Made by a program: the position numbers and the translations under genes | Notes under the pieces: generated by a model | Databases searched by the model: none | What the model saw: the letters and a program-made list of their open reading frames with translations, nothing else | Told to the model about the DNA's origin: nothing | Assembly (NCBI RefSeq): GCF_000687875.1 | Contig: NZ_JHYG01000008.1 | Coordinates: forward strand, 1 to 64,000 | DNA length: 64,000 nt | DNA from: Acidocella facilis ATCC 35904 | Lineage (GTDB): Bacteria; Pseudomonadota; Alphaproteobacteria; Acetobacterales; Acetobacteraceae | Direction: 5' to 3' | Shown here: positions 37,270-46,608 of the stretch, in pieces | Layout: each line of letters opens with the position of its first letter | Numbering within the stretch: the first letter of the stretch is position 1

Positions 37270-38621
37270 CAGGCCTTCCTGAGTGTGTAAGTATTCTTCG
37301 GCCCGTCCTCGATGATCACACCGTGTTCGCTGAGCAACAGATCGCGGATGCGGTCGGACTCAGCGAAATCCTTGGCGATGCGCGCCAGCACGCGCTGCGC
37401 CACCAGCCCCTCGATGGCGGCTTCATCGATGCCGCCCCGGAACCATTCATCCGGGCTCAGCGCGAACAGCCCGAGCAGCTCGCCCGCCGCCTTCAACGCC
37501 ACCGCCCCGACCTCATTCCCGGCAAAGGCCAGATCCGCATATTTATGTAGGGCAGCGATGGCGCCCGGCGTGTTCAGATCATCCAGCAGCGCGTCCCAGA
37601 CCAGATGCAGCGGCACTTTGCGCTCACGGGCGTTCGGGTGGAGCTGGATGGCGCGGTAGAACCGGTCCAGCTCCTTGCGCGCTTCAACCAGGGCAGCATC
37701 GGAGAAATCCAGCGTCGAGCGGTAATGGCTGCGCATCAACAGAAACCGCACCGCCTCGCCCGGCGCCTTCTCCAACACCTCATGCAGCACCAGGAAATTG
37801 CCGAGCGACTTGCTCATCTTCTCGCCATTCACCAGCAGCATGCGGTTATGCACCCACATATTGGCGAAGGTCGAACCGGGGAAGGCGCAGCAGCTCTGGG
37901 CGATCTCGTTCTCGTGATGCGGGAAGATCAGATCGTCGCCGCCGCCATGAATGTCGAAAGTCTCGCCCAGATGCTTCCAGGACATTGCCGAGCACTCAAT
38001 ATGCCAGCCCGGCCGTCCGAAACCCCAGGGGCTCTCCCAGCCCGGCAGGTCCGGGGTGGAGGGCTTCCACAGCACAAAATCCCCGGCATCGCGCTTGTAG
38101 GTGGCCACATCCACCCGCGCACCCGCGATCAGCTCATCAGGCGTGCGGCCGGAGAATTTGCCGTAATTCAAGTCCGAGGCGACGGAGAACAGCACATGCC
38201 CCTCCGCCTCATAGGCGTGACCATTCTGGATCAGCTTCTCGATGATCATGATGATCTCGGCCATGTGTTCCGTCGCGCGCGGCTCGATATCGGGGGGCAG
38301 CGCATTCAGCGCCGCCATATCCTCATGATACCAGCGGATCGGCCCTTCCGTGACCTCGGCGATCGACACACCGCGCTCCTTGGCGCGGAGATTGATCTTG
38401 TCGTCCACGTCCGTGATGTTCCGGACATAGGTTACCTTGGGATAGATCCGGCGCAGCAGCCGGATCAGCACGTCGAAAATCACCACATTGCGGGCATTGC
38501 CGATATGGGCGCGGTCATAGACCGTCGGGCCGCACAGATAGGCCCGCACATTGGCCGGGTCGATCGGCATGAAGGGCTCTTTGGCGCGCGTGCGGGTATT
38601 ATAGAGGCTGAGATGCGACAT
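37269..38621 (-). CDS. cysS: Cysteinyl-tRNA synthetase
   Basis: 450 residues, class I synthetase: YLCGPTVYDRAHIGNARN holds the HIGH-like signature and a zinc cysteine, GWHIECSAM and HHENEIAQS the other zinc ligands, and KMSKSLGN the KMSKS loop. It charges tRNA-Cys. Complete length. Its start is divergent from the M20 peptidase about 70 bases away. Confidence 0.96.
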   Translation of the reverse strand: MSHLSLYNTRTRAKEPFMPIDPANVRAYLCGPTVYDRAHIGNARNVVIFDVLIRLLRRIYPKVTYVRNITDVDDKINLRAKERGVSIAEVTEGPIRWYHEDMAALNALPPDIEPRATEHMAEIIMIIEKLIQNGHAYEAEGHVLFSVASDLNYGKFSGRTPDELIAGARVDVATYKRDAGDFVLWKPSTPDLPGWESPWGFGRPGWHIECSAMSWKHLGETFDIHGGGDDLIFPHHENEIAQSCCAFPGSTFANMWVHNRMLLVNGEKMSKSLGNFLVLHEVLEKAPGEAVRFLLMRSHYRSTLDFSDAALVEARKELDRFYRAIQLHPNARERKVPLHLVWDALLDDLNTPGAIAALHKYADLAFAGNEVGAVALKAAGELLGLFALSPDEWFRGGIDEAAIEGLVAQRVLARIAKDFAESDRIRDLLLSEHGVIIEDGPKNTYTLRKA

Positions 38622-38691
38622 GATGCGGCTCTTTTGGCGGGTTTTGCCGCCAAATCAAGCCGCATTGATTTTTTCTCCCCTGGGGTCTCTG

Positions 38692-40077
38692 ATGGCGGCC
38701 ATGGAAAAGATCCTGCACGCGGTCGATACCGCCCTGCCCGCCTCGCTGGAGCGGCTGTTCGCCTTCCTGCGCATCCCCTCCATCAGCGCCCAGCCGGCCC
38801 ATGCCGGAGATTGCCGCAAAGCCGCCGAATGGGCGCTCGAAACCCTGGCCGGCATGGGCTTCGAGGCCCGGCTGTCGGAGACCAAGGGCCATCCTGGCGT
38901 CATCGCGCACAACTTTTCCGCCGGGCCGGATGCCCCGCACGTGCTGTTCTATGGCCATTACGATGTGCAGCCCGCCGACCCGCTGGAGCTGTGGAATTCC
39001 GAGCCGTTCGACCCGCAGCTGGTCGAAGGCCCGCGCGGCCCGCGCATCGTGGCGCGGGGTGCTGTGGACGATAAGGGCCAGGTGGTCAGCTTCCTGGAGG
39101 CGGTGCGCGCGCATCTGGCGGTCAACGGCAAGCTGCCGGTGCGCCTGACCGTGCTGCTGGAGGGCGAGGAGGAAAATGGCAGCCCCTCTCTGGCCGAGCT
39201 GCTGACCAATGAGCGCGACAATCTGCGCGCCGATTTCGTGCTGGTCGCCGACACCAATATGTGGAATTTCGAAACCCCCGCCATCACCGCCAGCCTGCGC
39301 GGCCTGGCGGCGATCGATGTGCGGCTGCATGGCCCCTCACGGGATCTGCATTCCGGCCTGTTCGGCGGCATCGCCCTGAACCCGATCTTCGCCCTCACCC
39401 ATATTCTGGGCCAGTTGAAGGATGATCAGGGCCGCATCCAGCTGCCGGGCTTCTACGACAATATCGCCCCCGTCTCCGCCGCACAGGAAGCCGCCTGGGC
39501 CGGACTTGGCTTCGATGTGACTGCCTTCCTCGGCGATGTCGGGCTGCACCAGCCGGCGGGCGAGGCCGACCAAATCCCCCTGGCCCAGCTCTGGGCCCGG
39601 CCGACAGCGGAGCTGAACGGCATTTATGGCGGCTATCAGGGCGATGGCAGCAAAACGGTGATCCCCGCCCACGCCACCGCCAAGCTCACCTTCCGCCTGG
39701 TCGCCGGCCAGGACCCGGTGAAGGTGCTCGATGCTTTCGAACGCTTCGTCACGGACCGCCTGCCCAAAGATGCACGGGCAGAGTTCACCCGGGGCGGCGC
39801 CGCCCCCGGCTACAGCCTGGCCCCGAACGCCCCCTTCCTGAAAGCCGCCCAGGCGGCGCTGCAGGCCGAATATGGCATCCAACCCGCCCTGATCGGCTCC
39901 GGCGCTTCGATCCCGGTGGTGGAAGCCTTCAAAACCATCCTTGGTCTCGACACGCTGCTCGCCGGCTTCGGGCTGGATGATGATTGCATCCATTCACCGA
40001 ACGAGAAATTCGAGCTGGCCTGCTTCCATCGCGGCACCCGCGCCCATGCCAGGCTGCTCGCCGCCTTCGCCGGCTGA
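38692..40077 (+). CDS. M20-family metallopeptidase (dipeptidase)
   Basis: 461 residues from ATG 38692 (ATG 38701 is also possible). The two-zinc site is recognisable: YGHYDVQP (His, Asp), GAVDDKGQV (bridging Asp), LEGEEENGS (catalytic Glu pair) and the C-terminal HSPNEKF. A dimerisation lid domain is inserted in the middle (ITASLRGLAAIDVRLHGPSRD). Relatives hydrolyse dipeptides in the cytoplasm. Divergent from cysS. Confidence 0.9.
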   Translation: MAAMEKILHAVDTALPASLERLFAFLRIPSISAQPAHAGDCRKAAEWALETLAGMGFEARLSETKGHPGVIAHNFSAGPDAPHVLFYGHYDVQPADPLELWNSEPFDPQLVEGPRGPRIVARGAVDDKGQVVSFLEAVRAHLAVNGKLPVRLTVLLEGEEENGSPSLAELLTNERDNLRADFVLVADTNMWNFETPAITASLRGLAAIDVRLHGPSRDLHSGLFGGIALNPIFALTHILGQLKDDQGRIQLPGFYDNIAPVSAAQEAAWAGLGFDVTAFLGDVGLHQPAGEADQIPLAQLWARPTAELNGIYGGYQGDGSKTVIPAHATAKLTFRLVAGQDPVKVLDAFERFVTDRLPKDARAEFTRGGAAPGYSLAPNAPFLKAAQAALQAEYGIQPALIGSGASIPVVEAFKTILGLDTLLAGFGLDDDCIHSPNEKFELACFHRGTRAHARLLAAFAG

Positions 40078-40100
40078 ACGCATCGCGCCTTGGCCCTGAA

Positions 40101-40316
40101 GCGGCTCCAGAGCGTATTCCGTTCACGTTGGTGCACGGAACACGCTATAAAGCATCAAGCTTTTAGCTTGATGCTCTATGTTTTATTTTAGCGAGCAATT
40201 TCATGTGTTTATCTTGACGCTGGCGCGTCAACCTAAACACATATTGCTCTCGCTTTTTGTTCGAGCCAGCAACTTTATCCGACCAAACGAGTCCGTTTGA
40301 TCGGATATTGCTCTGC
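40101..40316. repeat. Cluster of family-2 palindromic repeats
   Basis: Four palindromes follow one another after the M20 gene: AGCGTATTCCG with CGGAACACGCT; AGCATCAAGC with GCTTGATGCT; a long one with GCGAGCAATTTC and ATATTGCTCTCGC arms around GTTGACGCGCC-type stems; and GCAACTTTATCCGA...GAGTCC...TCGGATATTGCTCT. The last shares its arms and central GAGTCC with the element at 56812-56860 but has a different stem. The 257-base gap holds no gene. Confidence 0.65.
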
Positions 40317-40334
40317 CCCGGCGCGCGAGCCGCT

Positions 40335-40754
40335 TCAGTTCAGCCGGATCGCATCCTCGATGATCTCAATGCCGCCCGGCACAACCAAGGCCGCATCGAA
40401 GCGCATCGCCTCCCGCGCCCAGCCAGGGTTGTTTGCCAAAGCAATCGAGGCCGCCTGGATCAGCCGCGCCTGCTGCCGGGCCGAGAGCGCGTAAGCCGCC
40501 TCGGACAGGCTGGGCCGCGCCTTCACCTCGACAAAGATCAGACAGGCCGCATCCGCGGCGACGATATCGATCTCACCACCGGCGGTCTTCAACCGCATCG
40601 CCAAAATCTCATAGCCCCGCCGGCGCAACATCGCCGCGACCTCATCCTCCGCCCGCCGCCCCTGCGTCTCGGCCGCGCGCCGTCCCGCACGCCCGCGCGC
40701 ATGGGCAGGAAAAACAGGAACAAGCGGGCAAATCTGGTCCGTCTGCAGTCTCAT
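40335..40754 (-). CDS. yraN: YraN/UPF0102 family endonuclease-like protein
   Basis: 139 residues from ATG 40754. The restriction-endonuclease-like core GGEIDIVAADAACLIFVEVKAR carries the E-D-ExK catalytic pattern, and GRRAEDEVAAMLRRRGYEIL is the conserved opening helix. The family is thought to be nuclease-fold and possibly linked to DNA uptake or Holliday-junction processing, but this is not proven. It is usually near rsmI or lpoA; here neither is seen. Confidence 0.87.
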   Translation of the reverse strand: MRLQTDQICPLVPVFPAHARGRAGRRAAETQGRRAEDEVAAMLRRRGYEILAMRLKTAGGEIDIVAADAACLIFVEVKARPSLSEAAYALSARQQARLIQAASIALANNPGWAREAMRFDAALVVPGGIEIIEDAIRLN

Positions 40755-40803
40755 ATCTGCAGTACACCACAAATTAATTAATTTTTTCCTAATTTCCGCC
40801 CTC

Positions 40804-41850
40804 TCAGGGCTGCCGCCACGTCCCGCGCGGCTGCCGGGCGAACTGTTCCGCCATGGCGATGCCCAGCGCCAGCAGCACCGGCCCCAGAAAAATACCCAGC
40901 GCGCCGAAGGCCAGCGCGCCGCCGAGCACGCCGATCAATGTCACCGCATAAGGCAGCGCCGCGCCACGGGCGATCAGCCAGGGCCGCAGCACGGAATCCG
41001 CCCCGCCGACGACGACGAAACAATAAATCGCCAGCAAAATCCCCGCGACCGGATGCCCGGCCGCGATCATATACAAGCAAAGCGGCACATAAACGAGCAC
41101 CGCCCCGGCCGGGACAATCGAGATCAGCCCCGCGAACACCGCCAGCACCAGCGCCTGCGGCGCGCGCGCCACCTCGAACCCGATCGCGTATAATATTCCC
41201 TGAAACGCCGCCGTGCCCAGAATCCCGAACACCACGCCCCGCACGGTCGCCGCCACCAGCGTAATCAGCTCGGTCAACATCACCGGCTCAATTACCCGCA
41301 CCAGCACCAGCCGGATCCGCTCGATCATCTGCGCGCCCGAGACAAAGAACAGAAAGGTGAACAGCAGCGCCACCACGGTTTCCACGAGCCCATGGGTGAC
41401 ATGAAACAGCAGCTGGATCCCGGTATGCGCCACCGTGCCGATCACCGGCCGCGCGGAGCTGACCACCCCGCCGAGATCGTCCGCGGAATTATTCCAGAAA
41501 TCCGCCAGGAAACCGCCAATGACCGGAATTTTCTGCATGAAGGGCGGCGCCGGCGGCAGACCGTTCTGCAGGGCATCCGCCACCCAGCCCTGGCTGACAC
41601 GCGCCTCTTTCGCCGCCACCATGGCCAGATGCACCAGCGGCACCAGCAGCAGCACCGCCACCACCAGCGTAATCAACCCTGCGGCGAGAACCGGCCTGAC
41701 ATACACGCAGCCTTTCGTGTAGATCGGCCAAAGGCAGAAGACCAGGATCCCCGCCCACAGCATCGCCGGCAGAAAAGGCAGCAAGATCAAGGCACAGCCA
41801 AGCCCCAGCGCAATCGCCAGGGCAAGCAGGATCAGCCGGTCATGTCTCAT
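40804..41850 (-). CDS. AI-2E family (PerM/YdiK-like) membrane transporter
   Basis: 348 residues with about seven or eight transmembrane helices (LILLALAIALGLGCALILL; PVLAAGLITLVVAVLLLVP; LVETVVALLFTFLFFVSG; GILLAIYCFVVVGGADSVLRPWL). The last block includes the hallmark 'DSVLRPxLI' of the family. Members export or antiport small molecules or Na+. The substrate is unknown. Confidence 0.85.
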   Translation of the reverse strand: MRHDRLILLALAIALGLGCALILLPFLPAMLWAGILVFCLWPIYTKGCVYVRPVLAAGLITLVVAVLLLVPLVHLAMVAAKEARVSQGWVADALQNGLPPAPPFMQKIPVIGGFLADFWNNSADDLGGVVSSARPVIGTVAHTGIQLLFHVTHGLVETVVALLFTFLFFVSGAQMIERIRLVLVRVIEPVMLTELITLVAATVRGVVFGILGTAAFQGILYAIGFEVARAPQALVLAVFAGLISIVPAGAVLVYVPLCLYMIAAGHPVAGILLAIYCFVVVGGADSVLRPWLIARGAALPYAVTLIGVLGGALAFGALGIFLGPVLLALGIAMAEQFARQPRGTWRQP

Positions 41851-42039
41851 GGGATCTGTGTGCCGGGCTTCCGGAAAACGCGCAAGCCTGCGGGAACTGG
41901 GACGAATCTCACAGCCAAAAAAGCGTCTTCACATTTCGGAATTTGTACCGGTTAGGAAAATATCCGCTACTCGGTCTTGATTTATGAGATTTTTTCCAGG
42001 AAGTTGGGAAGGTACAGCGCCTGTTGGGGATGGCACGTC

Positions 42040-42921
42040 ATGATGCGTTTCAATGAAATCGGCCAGCAATTGCGGGCCTATCGAATGGAATCCGGCCTGA
42101 AGGCGGAAGAGATTTCCGCCCGGCTCGGCGTCTCCCGTGCCGCCCTCTACCGTTATGAAAAAGGCGAGGTCATCAAGCTCGATACCGTCAACCGTCTGGC
42201 GGAATTGCTGAAAATCTCGCCGCTGACGCTGCTTGGCATCGGCGTCGAATATTATTCCAAGCCGGTTGGCTATACTGAGCGGCTGCGCCAGATCGAGGAA
42301 ACCGCCGACCAGATCCTGCAGGTCTTCGGCGCGGTCTGCTACCTGATCACCTCCGATCATTTCGACGCGATTCTCTCCCAGATGCTCGACGAGCACGCCG
42401 AATCGATGGGGGCCGACAAGCACGCCGCCCGCGCCGCCGCCGAGCAGCTGATGGGCGTGCTGATCGCCCGCAAGCAAATGTACCAGGCCCGCAAGCCCTC
42501 GATCATCGGCATTTTCACCAATGCGGCGATCCAGAAATTCCTGGCCGAGGGCATCGCCCCGGCGGCGCGCGTCTCCGACCGGCTGCGTGTGCTGGCGCGC
42601 GAAGCGGCGATCCGGGAGATGGAGCTGATGGCCAATCTGATGGAAAGCGAGCCGATCGGCCTGCAGCTCGGGCTGATGGCGCAGGGCGAGCCGAATGGCC
42701 CGTTCGTGCTGCTGCGCTCGCGTGAGCGTGCCTCGCTCGCCATCAACCCGTTCCCGGCGGACGCACCGCCCAACCTGCAATCGGGGGTGGCGATGATCAC
42801 CAGTGCCGAGGACGCCGTGGCCGCGCATCAGCGCGTCTCCGAGCTGACCTGGCGCGAGGCGGTGAAGGGCGCGACCGCGGCCGCACGGGTGCGTGAGCTG
42901 ATCGCCGCGGTGCGCGGCTGA
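42040..42921 (+). CDS. XRE-family regulator with large C-terminal domain
   Basis: 293 residues from ATG 42040. Residues 1-60 are an XRE helix-turn-helix (FNEIGQQLRAYRMESGLKAEEI, then LGVSRAALYRYEKGEVIKLDT). The remaining 230 residues are mostly helical with no catalytic motif (QILQVFGAVCYLITSDHFDAIL; REAAIREMELMANLMES). Similar proteins in acetic-acid bacteria sit beside sulfur amino-acid genes. It overlaps the sulfurtransferase start by one base, so it may regulate its own operon. Confidence 0.8.
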   Translation: MMRFNEIGQQLRAYRMESGLKAEEISARLGVSRAALYRYEKGEVIKLDTVNRLAELLKISPLTLLGIGVEYYSKPVGYTERLRQIEETADQILQVFGAVCYLITSDHFDAILSQMLDEHAESMGADKHAARAAAEQLMGVLIARKQMYQARKPSIIGIFTNAAIQKFLAEGIAPAARVSDRLRVLAREAAIREMELMANLMESEPIGLQLGLMAQGEPNGPFVLLRSRERASLAINPFPADAPPNLQSGVAMITSAEDAVAAHQRVSELTWREAVKGATAAARVRELIAAVRG

Positions 42922-43754
42922 TGAGCCCGCTGCTGCGGCCCGCAGAGCTGCTGGCCGCGCTCGGCCAGCCGGATCTGGCCATTCTGGATGCGACCTATTT
43001 CCTGCCGAATGAAGGCCAGGACGGCGCCGCGAATTTCCGCCAGGCGCATCTCCCCGGTGCCAGGTTTTTCGATATCGACGCGGTGGCCGATCACGCTTCC
43101 GGCCTGCCGCATATGCTCCCCACGCCGGAGGCATTCGCCACGGCGATGCGGGATCTCGGCATCAGCAACACCACCCGCATCATCGTCTATGACCAGCGCG
43201 GCATTTTCTCGGCGCCGCGCCTGTGGTGGATGCTGCGCGTCTTCGGCCACGACAATGTGCAGGTGCTGAATGGCGGGCTGCCAGGCTGGATCGACGCCGG
43301 CGGCATCACCGAAACCGGCGCGCCCGGCCCCGCCCTGGCCGGCCAGTTCATCCCGGCGTTCCGGCCGCAGATGGTGCGCAGCCTCACCGATATGCGCGCC
43401 AATCTCGAAACCAATGCGGCCTTGATGCTGGATGCCCGGGCCGGGGCACGCTTTCGCGCCGAGGTGCCGGAGCCACGTGCCGGCATGCGCGGCGGCCATA
43501 TCCCCGGCGCGCGCTCCTTGCCCTTTGGCGATCTGCTGGAAAACGGCCAATACCGGTCCCCGGAGGCGTTGCGCGCGATTTTCGCCAAGGCCGGGGTGGA
43601 TGGCACCAAACCGCTCATCGCCTCCTGCGGCTCGGGTGTGACCGCCTGCGTGCTGGCCCTCGGGCTGGTGCAAGCCGGGCTGCCGGAAGCCGCGATTTAT
43701 GATGGCTCCTGGTCCGAATGGGGCGGGCGGTCCGACACGCCGATCGAGGTCTGA
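42921..43754 (+). CDS. sseA: 3-mercaptopyruvate/thiosulfate sulfurtransferase (two-domain rhodanese)
   Basis: 277 residues, two rhodanese domains. The C-terminal one has the catalytic cysteine loop CGSGVTAC, which fits mercaptopyruvate sulfurtransferases. The N-terminal one has IIVYDQRGIFSAPRLWWMLR and GGLPGWIDAGG. It transfers sulfur from mercaptopyruvate or thiosulfate to acceptors such as cyanide or thioredoxin. Overlapping the XRE gene and abutting metC, it fits a cysteine/methionine sulfur-handling operon. Confidence 0.9.
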   Translation: MSPLLRPAELLAALGQPDLAILDATYFLPNEGQDGAANFRQAHLPGARFFDIDAVADHASGLPHMLPTPEAFATAMRDLGISNTTRIIVYDQRGIFSAPRLWWMLRVFGHDNVQVLNGGLPGWIDAGGITETGAPGPALAGQFIPAFRPQMVRSLTDMRANLETNAALMLDARAGARFRAEVPEPRAGMRGGHIPGARSLPFGDLLENGQYRSPEALRAIFAKAGVDGTKPLIASCGSGVTACVLALGLVQAGLPEAAIYDGSWSEWGGRSDTPIEV

Positions 43755-44936
43755 ATGGCACGCAAGATCGAAACCGCCCTGGTCCAGGCCGGCCGCGCCC
43801 CGGTGCGCCACTATGGCTTCGTCAACCCGCCGCTGAAGCGCGGCTCCACCGTGCTGCATGAGAGCATCGCGGCAAAAAAGGAGGTCGGCCAGCGCGCCGC
43901 CTTCGAGCCGGTGGAAAATTACGGGGTGATGGGCAGCGACACCCATTTCGCCCTGGAAGCCGCCCTGGCCGAGATCGAGGGCGGCACCCGCGCCCAGGTC
44001 ACCGCCAGCGGCCTCTCCGCCATCACCGTGCCGCTGCTGGCCTATCTGAAAACCGGCGAACATATTCTGGTGCCGGATTCCGTCTACGGCCCCACCCGCA
44101 GCTTCTGCGATTCGCTGCTGAAGCGCTTCGGGGTGGAAACCACCTATTACGACCCGATGATCACCCCGGCGGCGCTGGAGGCCCTGTTCCAGCCCAATAC
44201 CCGGGTGCTGTTCACCGAAAGCCCCGGCAGCCATACGTTCGAGGTGCAGGACATCCCGGCTTTGGCCAAGGTCGCCCACGCGCACGGCGCCAAGGTGTTT
44301 CTCGACAACACCTGGGGGCTGCTGCATTTCGCCCCGTTCGAGCACGGGGTGGATGTCTCCATCCACGCGCTGACCAAATATGTCGGCGGCCATTCGGACA
44401 TTATTCTCGGCGGCGTCGTGGTCAATTCGGAAGAGGATTGGCGCTGGCTGCGTCTGGGCTCGCTGGAGCTGGGCAATTACGCCAGCCCGGATGATTGCTG
44501 GCTGGCGCTGCGCGGCCTGCGCACGCTGCATCTGCGCCTGAAGGCGGCGGAAACAGCCGGGCTGGAGATCGCCAACTGGTTCGCGGCCCGCCCGGAGGTG
44601 GCCCGCGTGCTGCATCCGGCCCTGCCCTCCTGCCCCGGCCATGAGATTTTCAAGCGCGACTTCACCGGCGCCTGCGGCCTGTTCGGCGTCGTCTTCCAGC
44701 CCGCCTATTCCGCCGAGGATGTGGTGCGGATGATCGACGCGCTGACCATGTTCGGCATCGGCGCCAGCTGGGGCGGGTTCGAGAGCCTGGTGCTGCCCAC
44801 CACCGGCACCATCCGCCGCTCCGCCGGCACCGGCAAGTTCGAGGGCGAGGCGGCGCGCTTCCAGATCGGGCTGGAGAGCGTCGAGGATCTGATCGCCGAT
44901 CTCGAACAAGGCCTGGCGGCGCTCAGACGCACATGA
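43755..44936 (+). CDS. metC: Cystathionine beta-lyase
   Basis: 393 residues, Cys/Met metabolism PLP family. TASGLSAITVPLLAYLKTG, the cofactor Asp in FLDNTWGLLHFAPFEHG and the Schiff-base lysine in SIHALTKYVGGHSD are all present. Features such as VENYGVMGSDTHFALE follow the MetC/beta-lyase group rather than gamma-synthases. It cleaves cystathionine to homocysteine. It starts directly after the sulfurtransferase stop. Confidence 0.92.
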   Translation: MARKIETALVQAGRAPVRHYGFVNPPLKRGSTVLHESIAAKKEVGQRAAFEPVENYGVMGSDTHFALEAALAEIEGGTRAQVTASGLSAITVPLLAYLKTGEHILVPDSVYGPTRSFCDSLLKRFGVETTYYDPMITPAALEALFQPNTRVLFTESPGSHTFEVQDIPALAKVAHAHGAKVFLDNTWGLLHFAPFEHGVDVSIHALTKYVGGHSDIILGGVVVNSEEDWRWLRLGSLELGNYASPDDCWLALRGLRTLHLRLKAAETAGLEIANWFAARPEVARVLHPALPSCPGHEIFKRDFTGACGLFGVVFQPAYSAEDVVRMIDALTMFGIGASWGGFESLVLPTTGTIRRSAGTGKFEGEAARFQIGLESVEDLIADLEQGLAALRRT

Positions 44937-46192
44937 GCCCGCTGCCGCCTCTGCTGTCAGGGTTTCTCGGCACGGCGGGGCTGGCCTTTATCATCGGGCT
45001 GGAGCTGCACGCCTATCGGCGGCGCGGCGCCGGGGCCTTGGCGCCGGAAGCCGAAGGCTTTGGCACCACCCGCACCATCACCCTCATCGCGGTGCTGGGC
45101 TTCGTGCTCTGGGTCATCGCCCCGGTGGCGCCGTTCTGCGTCGGGCTGGCGGTGCTGGGGCTGGCGCTGCTGCTGGATTACCGCAAACGCGTGCAGGGCG
45201 GCGATGGCTCGCTGGTGCCCAGCGTGGTCGGGCTCATCGCCTACAGCCTGGGGCCGCTGGCGCTCACCGCCCCGTTGGCGCTGCTGGCCGCCCTTGCCGT
45301 GCTGGTGCTGCTGGCACTGGGCGAACAGGCGCGCATCCGCCGCTTCTCGGATGCCTTCCCGCCGGAAGAAGGCGTCACGCTGGCGAAATTCCTGGTGCTG
45401 GCCGGGCTGATCTACCCGCTGCTGCCGGCGACCGACCTGCCTTATCTGCCCGGCATCGGCTGGACCAAGATCTGGATGGCGGTGCTGGTGATCTCCGGCA
45501 TCTCCTATCTCGGCTATCTGGCGCATCGCTATCTGGTGCCGCGCGCCGGCACGCTGCTCACCGGGCTGCTGGGCGGGCTCTACTCATCCACCGCCGCGAC
45601 GCTGGTGCTGGCGCGCGGGCTGCGCGCCGCGCCGGAGGATGCCGGCTTTGCCCCCGCGGCCGTTATTCTCGCCACCGCGATGATGTATGCGCGGCTGCTG
45701 GCCTTGATCGCGCTGCTCGGCCATGTGCAGGCGGCCCTGGCGCTGGCGCTGCCCTTTGGCGGGCTGTTCGCCGCCTCGCTGGCGCTGGCCGGGGTGCTGG
45801 CCTGGCGGGCGCGCGGCGCCAGCACGCAAGCCCATCCGGCGGTGAGCGCCAACCCGCTGGATCTGCCGGTGGCGTTTCTCTTCGCCGGGCTGTTCGTGCT
45901 GTTCGCCTTCATCACCCAGCTGGTCACCACGCGCTTTGGCGCCTCAGGGCTGCATGTGCTGAGCTTCGCGGTCGGGTTTTCGGATATCGACCCGTTCATC
46001 CTCTCACTGCTGGACGGCAAATTCGCGGTCAGCCCGCAGGCGGTGACGGCGGCCATCCTGATCGCCAGCGCCAGCAATAATCTGCTGAAGGCGGCCTACG
46101 CGCTGGGGTTTTCCCGCAACCGCGCGATGTTGCCCGCCGCTCTGTGGCTATGCGCGGCGGCGGCGATCTCGTTTGGGATCGCTTTGGTGTAA
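44933..46192 (+). CDS. MgtC/DUF4010 family membrane protein
   Basis: 419 residues with about 11-13 hydrophobic helices. The N-terminal MgtC-like segment (GFLGTAGLAFIIGLELHAYR; FGTTRTITLIAVLG) is followed by the DUF4010 domain (GGLYSSTAATLVLARG; SFAVGFSDIDPFILSLLDGK; ASASNNLLKAAYALGFSR). Role unknown; relatives may be ion transporters. It overlaps metC by four bases (ATGA), so it is co-translated with sulfur genes, but no functional link is established. Confidence 0.87.
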   Translation: MSPLPPLLSGFLGTAGLAFIIGLELHAYRRRGAGALAPEAEGFGTTRTITLIAVLGFVLWVIAPVAPFCVGLAVLGLALLLDYRKRVQGGDGSLVPSVVGLIAYSLGPLALTAPLALLAALAVLVLLALGEQARIRRFSDAFPPEEGVTLAKFLVLAGLIYPLLPATDLPYLPGIGWTKIWMAVLVISGISYLGYLAHRYLVPRAGTLLTGLLGGLYSSTAATLVLARGLRAAPEDAGFAPAAVILATAMMYARLLALIALLGHVQAALALALPFGGLFAASLALAGVLAWRARGASTQAHPAVSANPLDLPVAFLFAGLFVLFAFITQLVTTRFGASGLHVLSFAVGFSDIDPFILSLLDGKFAVSPQAVTAAILIASASNNLLKAAYALGFSRNRAMLPAALWLCAAAAISFGIALV

Positions 46193-46320
46193 AAGTTTTT
46201 TGGTGCCGCTTTTTTTCAAAAAAGCGGCGAAACCGTTCGGGGTTTTGGCAGCTTCGTTGCCACCGCCCCGAACGTTTTGCAGCCCTTTTTGAAAAAAGGG
46301 CTGCACCCCAAAAACTTTTA
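46191..46320. repeat. Family-1 palindromic repeat, full-length
   Basis: AAAAGTTTTTTGGTGCCGC opens and CCCCAAAAACTTTTA closes. Stems are GCCGCTTTTTT with AAAAAAGCGGC, TTCGGGG facing CCCCGAA across GTTTTGGCAGC...GTTGCCACC, and GCAGCCCTTTTT with AAAAAGGGCTGC. It fills the gap between convergent DUF4010 and monooxygenase genes, like the copies at 35085 and 53361. Confidence 0.75.
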
Positions 46321-46605
46321 GATCACCACTTCCCCATGCCAGACCTGCGGCGGCTTCTCGAAGCAGGCGCTGACATTGGCCCGCCACTGGGTGAACGCCT
46401 CCGTGGCCCGGAACGCCTCATGCGCCGCCACACTCTCCCACTGCACCAGCAGCACGAAACGCGTCGGCTCCTCCACCAGGCGCTGCACGCTCATGCCATG
46501 GCAGCCCTTTGAAGCCAGGAAGAGCGGCTTGCTCTTCTGCGCCCCCGCGATGAAATCCTGCTCCATCCCGGGCTTGACCAGAATATCCGCGAATTCAGTG
46601 ACCAT
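46318..46605 (-). CDS. Antibiotic biosynthesis monooxygenase (ABM) domain protein
   Basis: 95 residues: VTEFADILVKPGMEQDFI, then GCHGMSVQRLVEEPTRFVLLVQWESVAAHEAF, the dimeric ferredoxin-like ABM fold. Members include cofactor-free quinol oxygenases and heme-degrading proteins. The substrate is unknown. Separated by three bases from the upstream FAH gene, suggesting a shared small degradation step. Its stop codon is supplied by the closing end of the family-1 repeat. Confidence 0.85.
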   Translation of the reverse strand: MVTEFADILVKPGMEQDFIAGAQKSKPLFLASKGCHGMSVQRLVEEPTRFVLLVQWESVAAHEAFRATEAFTQWRANVSACFEKPPQVWHGEVVI

Positions 46606-46608
46606 CTC